DNA of 8,867 nt. Source: UBA1731 sp963653155 (lineage in GTDB: Bacteria; Verrucomicrobiota; Kiritimatiellia; RFP12; UBA1067). Positions 1 through 5,222 of the stretch are shown here, piece by piece. Each line of letters opens with the position of its first letter. The first letter of the stretch is position 1. Made by a program: the position numbers and the translations under genes. Where the stretch lies: positions 1 through 8,867 of the forward strand of contig CAVJWR010000122.1 in the NCBI GenBank assembly GCA_963653155.1, written 5' to 3'. The notes beneath the pieces are model-generated. The model had not been told where the DNA came from. It was given only the letters and a program-made list of their open reading frames with translations, and searched no databases.

Positions 1-1403
1 TCTGCGGGCAGTACTCGTTTGATTCTGTAGAGCCGATATCCGTGAAGGAATTGAATATGGAGTGCGGCGACCTGGCAATGAAGGTCGCATGGGGCGGCGA
101 TATCGGTCGTGTGATTGAGACGAACCGCATCTGCCATGCCGTTACGAATCCACCGGCATTGCCACGGGAGAAGGCGCAGCCTCCGTCATTGACGTGGCGC
201 AATTGCGTAATCGTGTCGCTTGCCGACCTTGACGAGAGCCGGGATGCGTTATGGTCGGCACTTGCCAAGGCGCGTTCGGCAGGCTCGGATGTCGCGGCTT
301 CAAAGGCGCGGGAACTTGTGCTTGGCGCGAAGACCGCAAAGGATCGGATCAGGGCCATCCGCAATTGGTTGTGGAAAAATGTGAGGCTTGCGGGTCCGGA
401 TTTATATTCCGTTCCATTCGACATGGCGTTCTTCCCTCCAGACAGGTCGCTCTCCGATGGCTATGCATCCGCCGCCGACTGGATGAACGCCTACTACGCG
501 ATGCTGGAGGCGGTTGGCTTTGATGTGGAGTACATTCTGTCGGATGGCGATGCCGCAGGATATCCGGAGATTTCGCAAGTCAGGCGCACCGTTCCGCAGC
601 CAGATGATTTTGACGATCTTCTCATGCGGGCCAGCATTCGCGAAGGCGGATTCCTTGGGCTGTTTGGCGGCGAATCGGAGTCCTACGTGCTCGATTACGA
701 GAACGACTGTGCGCCCCTTGGCGTGCGTGATGTCGAGGGACGCAATGGACACACGGAAGATTTCATGTCGATTGACGTCAACGACACGGGGGCCGCGCGG
801 ATCGTCGTGTCGAATTCGACTTGGGGAGTTGCCGTAGCCGGGCTTCGCAAACTGTACTCGGAAATGCTGCCCGAACGCAGGTCGCGGCATTACGCGGAAC
901 TCATCGGTAACATCGCCGAGTCGGCCGAAGCCATTTCGGGACTTGAGACCGACGTGAAGGGGTATCCATTTGTCATAAGGTATTCTGCCTACGCGCCGAA
1001 CTATGCCGCAAAGAACGGAGACACCCTCTCGCTCGTTGTCCCGGGACTTGGAGGGGCGTTCTTGCCTGACGCGGAATCGGAGCGCAAGAGTCCGTTCGGC
1101 GTGGGCGGCAGACTGCGCCCCGTCGTGACTGTGCGTGAGGTGGTCATGCCAGAAGGGCACACCGCCGTGGAGCGTCTTCCGGAGGGATGGGAACTGCATT
1201 TGCCGGGAGAGGGCGAACCCCGCTGCCGTAGCGAGGTGACGAGCTTCGTGGAGGGGAACCGTCTGCACGTTCTTGTGCGGGAAGAGCTGCTTCCGGCATC
1301 GTCCGGTGTGTTTGGACGGGATTGGCTCGGCTATTTCCGCGACTGGAATCGGCGAACCGCTTCTCGCCTGACGCGCACCATTGTCGTCCGCAAAGGGGAG
1401 TGA
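1..1403 (+). CDS. DUF3857/transglutaminase-like protein, 5' partial, probable pseudoenzyme
   Basis: The reading frame is open to the left edge (first complete codon at 3) and ends at TGA 1401-1403, giving about 466 visible residues. The GTG at 42 has no Shine-Dalgarno sequence, so the true start lies outside the window. The order fits the DUF3857-transglutaminase-C-terminal beta domain family: the end of a DUF3857-like region (to about 240), a helical stretch ending in RIRAIRNWLWKNV (340-380), a transglutaminase-like core (about 440-700), then a beta-rich tail. In the core, GYASAADW (456-479) lines up with the family's GYGDCKDK, which puts Ala (471-473) at the catalytic Cys. FDDLL (609-623) lines up with the usual F-x-H, which puts Asp at the catalytic His. 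YVLDYE keeps the third-residue Asp (693-695). Classical transglutaminase or protease activity is therefore unlikely. The family is usually exported, but no signal peptide is visible here. The family call rests on motif alignment by eye; the exact role is unknown. Confidence 0.72.
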   Translation, partial: CGQYSFDSVEPISVKELNMECGDLAMKVAWGGDIGRVIETNRICHAVTNPPALPREKAQPPSLTWRNCVIVSLADLDESRDALWSALAKARSAGSDVAASKARELVLGAKTAKDRIRAIRNWLWKNVRLAGPDLYSVPFDMAFFPPDRSLSDGYASAADWMNAYYAMLEAVGFDVEYILSDGDAAGYPEISQVRRTVPQPDDFDDLLMRASIREGGFLGLFGGESESYVLDYENDCAPLGVRDVEGRNGHTEDFMSIDVNDTGAARIVVSNSTWGVAVAGLRKLYSEMLPERRSRHYAELIGNIAESAEAISGLETDVKGYPFVIRYSAYAPNYAAKNGDTLSLVVPGLGGAFLPDAESERKSPFGVGGRLRPVVTVREVVMPEGHTAVERLPEGWELHLPGEGEPRCRSEVTSFVEGNRLHVLVREELLPASSGVFGRDWLGYFRDWNRRTASRLTRTIVVRKGE

Positions 1404-1439
1404 ATGCCCGTCCCTCACCGTGGCTGTGTGATGGCGGGT

Positions 1440-1471
1440 GCATGGGCCATGCCAATTGGCAATCATTTTTT
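1440..1471 (+). terminator. possible weak terminator: overlapping palindromes plus T6
   Basis: Downstream of the DUF3857 gene are two overlapping inverted repeats, GCATGGGCCATGC (1440-1452) and the perfect palindrome TGCCAATTGGCA (1450-1461). A run of six T follows at 1466-1471. Each stem is only 4-5 bp once a loop is allowed, and the T run starts a few bases after the second stem, so this would be a weak intrinsic terminator at best. The placement between a stop codon and a new promoter is sensible. It could equally be a protein-binding palindrome upstream of the tRNA promoter. Confidence 0.3.
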
Positions 1472-1483
1472 CACTATTTCCTC

Positions 1484-1512
1484 TTGCGTCCGAAAATGCG
1501 ATATGATATACT
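1484..1512 (+). promoter_or_regulatory. probable sigma70-type promoter of the tRNA genes
   Basis: TTGCGT (1484-1489) and TATACT (1507-1512) are separated by 17 bp, with five of six matches at -10 and three of six at -35. Initiation would fall near 1519, leaving a leader of roughly 17 nt before the mature 5' end of tRNA-Asp. An overlapping TATGAT at 1502-1507 is an alternative -10 but lacks a well-spaced -35. Confidence 0.5.
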
Positions 1513-1535
1513 ACGCCTCGTTTTTCACCTACTGG

Positions 1536-1612
1536 GGGGTTGTGGCGCAATTGGTTAGCGCACTGGACTGTCGATCCGGGGGTTGCGGGTTCGAGCCCCG
1601 TCGACCCCGCCA
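1536..1612 (+). tRNA. tRNA-Asp(GTC)
   Basis: The full cloverleaf can be drawn. The acceptor stem pairs GGGGTTG (1536-1542) with CGACCCC (1602-1608). The D stem is GCGC/GCGC with GG in the loop. The anticodon stem CTGGA/TCCGG encloses the loop CTGTCGA, with anticodon GTC at 1570-1572. The T stem GCGGG/CCCGT encloses TTCGAGC. The discriminator is G (1609), as expected for tRNA-Asp, and CCA is encoded at 1610-1612. The variable loop has 5 nt. Confidence 0.97.
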
Positions 1613-1635
1613 TTAGATGGGAAGCGCGACAAATT

Positions 1636-1661
1636 GCCATCCCGAAGAAGGATGGCTTTTT
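1636..1661 (+). terminator. intrinsic terminator-like hairpin between tRNA-Asp and tRNA-Gly
   Basis: GCCATCC (1636-1642) pairs perfectly with GGATGGC (1650-1656) across a 7-nt loop and is followed directly by TTTTT (1657-1661). This is the textbook shape of a rho-independent terminator on the + strand. It ends only 5 nt before the mature 5' end of tRNA-Gly, which leaves no room for a downstream promoter. It may therefore act as a partial attenuator or as a processing hairpin in a joint precursor. Confidence 0.65.
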
Positions 1662-1666
1662 GGTAA

Positions 1667-1740
1667 GCGGGCGTAGCTCAATGGCAGAGCTCCAGCCTTC
1701 CAAGCTGGCTACGAGGGTTCGATTCCCTTCGCCCGCTCCA
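1667..1740 (+). tRNA. tRNA-Gly(TCC)
   Basis: The acceptor stem GCGGGCG (1667-1673) pairs fully with CGCCCGC (1730-1736). The anticodon stem CCAGC/GCTGG (1692-1696/1704-1708) holds the loop CTTCCAA, with anticodon TCC at 1699-1701. The T arm reads GAGGG-TTCGATT-CCCTT. The discriminator is T, as usual for bacterial tRNA-Gly, and CCA is encoded at 1738-1740. It lies 54 bp after tRNA-Asp. Confidence 0.97.
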
Positions 1741-1765
1741 TCTTCTGAATGGAGAGGGAAATTCC

Positions 1766-1851
1766 GCCGGAGTGGCGAAATGGCAGACGCAGCAGACTCA
1801 AAATCTGCCGCACGTGAGTGTGTGAGGGTTCGAGTCCCTCCTCCGGCACCA
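1766..1851 (+). tRNA. tRNA-Leu(CAA)
   Basis: This is a class II tRNA. The acceptor stem GCCGGAG (1766-1772) pairs with CTCCGGC (1841-1847). The anticodon stem GCAGA/TCTGC (1792-1796/1804-1808) holds the loop CTCAAAA, with anticodon CAA at 1799-1801, reading UUG codons. A 15-nt variable arm (1809-1823) can form a short stem of its own. The T arm is GAGGG-TTCGAGT-CCCTC. The discriminator is A (1848), the leucine identity base, and CCA is encoded at 1849-1851. It follows tRNA-Gly by 25 bp. Confidence 0.96.
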
Positions 1852-1860
1852 GTACAAACC

Positions 1861-1909
1861 CCTAAATGGCCGAGGCAAGTGCGGCTATCTCTCAACTGCT
1901 GCGTTTAGG
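1861..1909 (+). other. foldable segment downstream of tRNA-Leu
   Basis: CCTAAATG (1861-1868) can pair with CGTTTAGG (1902-1909) to form an 8-bp closing stem with one G-U pair. Inside it, GCCG (1869-1872) can pair with CGGC (1882-1885), or alternatively GCAAGT (1875-1880) with ACTGC (1895-1899). No T run follows, so it is not a typical intrinsic terminator. It might be the trailer of the tRNA transcript or chance pairing; the only evidence is pairing found by eye. Confidence 0.22.
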
Positions 1910-1984
1910 ATTATAGACTCTATACGTGGATGGATTAGTCTCTGCGTCCTCTCTGTGCCATGAGCGTATATAAATCTAAAAAAT

Positions 1985-1997
1985 GGGGGGGGGGGGG
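1985..1997 (+). repeat. homopolymer run of 13 G
   Basis: Thirteen consecutive G lie in an otherwise A+T-rich spacer, preceded by AAAAAAT. The run ends about 30 bp upstream of the -35 element of the operon promoter. Runs of this length are prone to slippage during replication and also to read or assembly errors, so the length given should be treated as approximate. Confidence 0.9.
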
Positions 1998-2026
1998 CTG
2001 TATTTATTGCAGATAGCGCAAGGTTT

Positions 2027-2054
2027 TTGATTGAAATGAACATCTGGTTATGAT
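2027..2054 (+). promoter_or_regulatory. probable sigma70-type promoter of the secreted-protein operon
   Basis: TTGATT (2027-2032) and TATGAT (2049-2054) are separated by 16 bp, with four of six and five of six consensus matches. Initiation would fall near 2061, giving a leader of only about 26 nt before ATG 2087. No other pair of this quality was seen in 1852-2086. Confidence 0.55.
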
Positions 2055-2062
2055 ACCATGCA

Positions 2063-2086
2063 CCCCAGTTGAAAGGAGTTTTGGGG
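2063..2086 (+). promoter_or_regulatory. Shine-Dalgarno in a hairpin loop that decides the ATG 2087 start
   Basis: AAAGGAG (2072-2078) lies 8 nt before ATG 2087, which selects that start over the in-frame TTG at 2069 (upstream of the site) and the TTG at 2081 (2 nt away). CCCCAG (2063-2068) can pair with TTGGGG (2081-2086, one G-U pair), placing the Shine-Dalgarno sequence in a 12-nt loop and the ATG directly at the base of the stem. Confidence 0.5.
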
Positions 2087-5000
2087 ATGGGGAAAGTTTC
2101 AGAACTGGGGAAGGCGATGGTTGGCTGCTTGGCTTGGTTTGCCTTTGCTGGCTGTTTCGCCTATGGAATGGCTGAGAACTTGCTGCAGAATTCGTCTTTT
2201 CGGGATGATGGGCTTGGCGGAGCGTTGAACTGGAAGACCGAGGCCAAGTTTGAGCTGGTGCGTGGCACGGGCCCTAACGGCGCCAACATACTTAAGCTTC
2301 CGCTTTCCGGGAAAGGGGTTGGCCTATATCAGGGTGGCATCGTGCTGGCGGCTGGCGAACTGCACCGCCTTGGATGTTGGGTGCGTACGCGAAATGTCGG
2401 AGGTTGCGGCGCTCGCATAGTGTTCTTCAATGCCGGATGGCGGAAATCCGTAGACCTCTATCTTCCTGACGACACGAATGGGCAATGGAAGAAGCTTGAA
2501 TGGTCCGGAAAGATAATGCCCGATGGGCCGTACAATTTCGGGTTGTACGTGGCTAAGGGGCCCGCCGAAAAAGGGTCTATAGAGCTTTCGTCTCCGTACC
2601 TGTTTGCGGAAAGTGATGCGGCACGGAGTGCGGCTGTGCGAACACCGGTAGCCAAGCCGTTTAGGGCGCGAATCGTGCCGATTGACCCAAAGCTTTCACA
2701 GGTGGATGCGTCTGCGGCCAAGGTGTCGTTCTATTACCCTGGCGTATTGGACCGTTCGGCATCCGAATACGATTTGATGGCATCTGTGGACGAAAGGATG
2801 CCGGCTATTTGCCCGTTAGATGCACGATGTCGCGCAGTGGTGGAGTTCGGCAATATCGCAGAGGGGATGCATCGCCTTTCCGTCAGGATCGTAGAGCGTG
2901 ACACGGGGCGGCTTATCGCCTCGGATTCGTATCCTATCACTGCTGTTAGACGTCCGATGGACTCTCAGGTGCGCCGACTCAACAATTTCGTGTCGGAACT
3001 CATCTCCTTGCCGCTTGCGGACGGAACGGTCTCGTTTTTCAACCCGCGAGACGGATGGGTATACATCGGTTTTGAAAACGCTCCGCAAGGGGCGATAGGC
3101 TTTCTCGATGGGGCGGCAGTTCCCGTTGTGAAGTTCCGCCCGAATGAGCCGACTGACACAATGCGCAACCTTAAGGCCGGTTGGCACACGGTCACGGTGA
3201 GTGGGGCAGGGGCTGGCGGTAGGCTGCTTGTGCGCACGGTAAAGCGGATGATGATTTCCCCTACATGCGAACGCCCGCCGCATACTGAATTCGTCTCGCA
3301 TGACATCGGCACGGATTTCTGGCGTCGCTACCTCTATCATACGTTCAACACGTATTCGTTCTTCAACTACAGGGCAACGCCGAGCATCCGCTATCCGGCG
3401 GATTTCGAGATACATCGGGACATCGGAGAGTACGGTTTTGCAGTTGGGGGAGAGGCCCGCATCCCGGAGCAGTCGGACAAGTGGGGTTCGCCCGAGTCGC
3501 TGGAACGGACGCTGACAGAGTCCTGCTCTTGGAAAGACGGGTATGGGCTTCTGGTGGACGAGTCTTCGCCGTATGTTGCGCGGCAGAACATGTACTCAAT
3601 GGCGGAAACCTGCTGGAAGCTGATTGATGACCCGCGCCCACTGTCCATATTCTGGAACAGTTGCCTTTATGCGCTGTGCAAGGATCCTCGCGGTCAGGCC
3701 TCGATGCTTTCGGCTCTGGCGAATTCCGGCGGCGGATGCGGCATGATAGTTCCTGAGGTCTATCTCATCTCCTATCCTACTGAAGAGAGGAAAGTATGGC
3801 AGGAACGGCATTATGCCGAATTGCTGGCTTCCGTGCGCGAGCAAGTCCCTGCGGCTGCGGGCTCGATGATTTTCTGCTTTGGGGGATACAACACATCCGG
3901 TGGGTGGAACGGCTATTCTGCGCCGGACACGGACATGAAGGTTGTGATTGACGACTTTGTTCGCAAGATGGCTACCGATCCGGCATTTGCGGATGTCGGC
4001 GGCATTGGCTTTTACGCAATGGGGTGCTATCAGGAACTGTTCCGCTGGTATATGGACGTAATCCGGCACTATGCCATTTTGGGCAACACCGACAGCCTTT
4101 CCGAGCGGCATGGTTTCACGTTCAAGCCTGGGCACATGACGGACAATGACTTTGATAGAGGCTTCGAGGGATGGAAGGTCGAACCTGCCGAGAAGGATTC
4201 CATCGTGCCGTATGAACGGGCAGACTATGGTCGGTTCGTGCAGTGTCGCAAGATGGTGCCGGCTGGCTTTGGCGACAGGGCGTTGCTTTTTACGCGCAGT
4301 GAAAAACGTCCGAATCGCGTGTCGCAAATGATGAAGGGGCTAATTCCCGGCAAACGGTACTACGTTTCATGTTGCACGATGGATCTCGAAGACGTTGAGT
4401 CGCCGAGCCCATGTGGCGAGGATGTCACGTTTAGCGTCGGCATTGGCGAGGGAGGCGTGGAGGATCTTAATCTCCGGATCACGCACAAGAATCCGGTCAT
4501 TCGCCGAGCCAACGGACGCAGTAAATGGGGAAACAAGCCTGTGCCGGTCTGTGCGACGCACTCGACTGTCTTTTTGGCCAAGCGTGCGGAAGTGGAGCTT
4601 ACGCTTTCCGATTGGGCCTCCGATACGGAACGCATCGGGCGCGTTGGACAGAAGCGCATCGTAAACTATGTCATTGTCCGCCCATATTACGAGGAGGTGC
4701 CGCTTGCCACGACGCCACCGGCAAAGCCGTTGCCGAATGGACTCGTTGTAGACCGGAAGAATGGTATAGGGGGCGAAGACGGCCTTGATCGAAACGAACG
4801 CTATGCCCGCCTGTCGCAGTGGTGCCTCCGATCCGAGCCAATCCGTATCAGCACCGATGCCGATGGTCTTGATCGGTTCGTCAGATCGATTCTGGGCAAT
4901 GACGAAATGCTGGCCATTGGCAAGGAACCGCTTGCGGAGCATCCAGAATTTGAGAGAGTGGATTGGGGACACGTGTTGGTGCGAAAGCTCAAGGACGGCG

Positions 5001-5203
5001 ATGTTGCGCTTGGGCTCTTCAATTTCAGCGACGATGTTCACGACAAGCAGGTGAAATTCGATCTTTCAAGGGCCGGCCTTGGTGGCAAGGTGAACGTGCG
5101 TGACATTTGGCGACAGTGCGACCTCGGCGTACACGAGGGCGAGATTTCCGTGTCGGTTCCGCGACATGGTTGCCATGTGTTTCGTCTGACATCCATGAAA
5201 TGA
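2087..5203 (+). CDS. large secreted multidomain CBM/glycosidase-like protein with GH27-type C-terminus
   Basis: The product is 1038 aa. The ATG at 2087 is chosen because AAAGGAG precedes it at correct spacing. A signal peptide (residues 1-29, GMA before ENLLQ) predicts export; an FAGC sequence inside it is a poor lipobox. Regions in order: a jelly-roll CBM-like domain beginning NLLQNSSF (about 30-175); two beta-rich segments (about 190-390), the second containing LKAGWHTVTVSG; a barrel-like segment (about 398-665) with GLLVDESSP (D491, E492) and MIVPEVYL (E557); a second CBM-like domain beginning DNDFDRGFEGW (about 687-866); and a tail (905-1038). The tail resembles the last barrel strand and C-terminal sandwich of GH27: SEPIRIS, ILGNDEMLAI, ALGLFNFS, VRDIW, RHG. 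No GH27 catalytic YLKYD-type motif was seen, so alpha-galactosidase activity is not supported. The protein probably binds or cleaves glycan outside the cytoplasm; substrate unknown. It is the first gene of a probable operon. Confidence 0.75.
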   Translation: MGKVSELGKAMVGCLAWFAFAGCFAYGMAENLLQNSSFRDDGLGGALNWKTEAKFELVRGTGPNGANILKLPLSGKGVGLYQGGIVLAAGELHRLGCWVRTRNVGGCGARIVFFNAGWRKSVDLYLPDDTNGQWKKLEWSGKIMPDGPYNFGLYVAKGPAEKGSIELSSPYLFAESDAARSAAVRTPVAKPFRARIVPIDPKLSQVDASAAKVSFYYPGVLDRSASEYDLMASVDERMPAICPLDARCRAVVEFGNIAEGMHRLSVRIVERDTGRLIASDSYPITAVRRPMDSQVRRLNNFVSELISLPLADGTVSFFNPRDGWVYIGFENAPQGAIGFLDGAAVPVVKFRPNEPTDTMRNLKAGWHTVTVSGAGAGGRLLVRTVKRMMISPTCERPPHTEFVSHDIGTDFWRRYLYHTFNTYSFFNYRATPSIRYPADFEIHRDIGEYGFAVGGEARIPEQSDKWGSPESLERTLTESCSWKDGYGLLVDESSPYVARQNMYSMAETCWKLIDDPRPLSIFWNSCLYALCKDPRGQASMLSALANSGGGCGMIVPEVYLISYPTEERKVWQERHYAELLASVREQVPAAAGSMIFCFGGYNTSGGWNGYSAPDTDMKVVIDDFVRKMATDPAFADVGGIGFYAMGCYQELFRWYMDVIRHYAILGNTDSLSERHGFTFKPGHMTDNDFDRGFEGWKVEPAEKDSIVPYERADYGRFVQCRKMVPAGFGDRALLFTRSEKRPNRVSQMMKGLIPGKRYYVSCCTMDLEDVESPSPCGEDVTFSVGIGEGGVEDLNLRITHKNPVIRRANGRSKWGNKPVPVCATHSTVFLAKRAEVELTLSDWASDTERIGRVGQKRIVNYVIVRPYYEEVPLATTPPAKPLPNGLVVDRKNGIGGEDGLDRNERYARLSQWCLRSEPIRISTDADGLDRFVRSILGNDEMLAIGKEPLAEHPEFERVDWGHVLVRKLKDGDVALGLFNFSDDVHDKQVKFDLSRAGLGGKVNVRDIWRQCDLGVHEGEISVSVPRHGCHVFRLTSMK

Positions 5204-5210
5204 ATAAACA

Positions 5211-5215
5211 AGGAG
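5211..5215 (+). promoter_or_regulatory. Shine-Dalgarno site of the PATR protein gene
   Basis: AGGAG lies 7 nt before ATG 5223, in the 19-bp gap after the preceding stop codon. It supports independent initiation on a shared transcript. Confidence 0.75.
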
Positions 5216-5222
5216 CAAGCAT

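Noticed and set aside
1766..1851. tRNA-Leu 3' end as an attachment site for an integrated element
   Set aside because: No repeat of the tRNA 3' end was seen downstream, and there is no integrase or phage gene in the window.
402..1895. 497-aa open frame on the minus strand spanning the tRNA genes and part of the DUF3857 gene
   Set aside because: Its first part is the reverse translation of the three tRNA genes (GTRTLTHSRAADFESAA and similar, a familiar spurious peptide pattern), and the rest is antisense to a well-supported gene.
1540..1908. 122-aa open frame on the plus strand through the tRNA cluster
   Set aside because: It is simply the translation of tRNA-Asp, tRNA-Gly and tRNA-Leu (RSSMAELQPSKLATRVRFPSPAP and similar) and has no Shine-Dalgarno support.
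2069..2086. TTG at 2069 as the start of the large secreted protein
   Set aside because: It lies upstream of the Shine-Dalgarno sequence that it would need; ATG 2087 has correct spacing and yields a normal signal peptide.
2087..2173. Lipoprotein signal in the large secreted protein (FAGC at residues 20-23)
   Set aside because: Phe at the -3 position is a poor lipobox match, and a standard cleavage site (GMA before ENLLQ) follows six residues later.
3596..4327. 243-aa antisense open frame inside the large secreted protein gene
   Set aside because: No recognisable motif; composition typical of antisense translation of a GC-rich gene.
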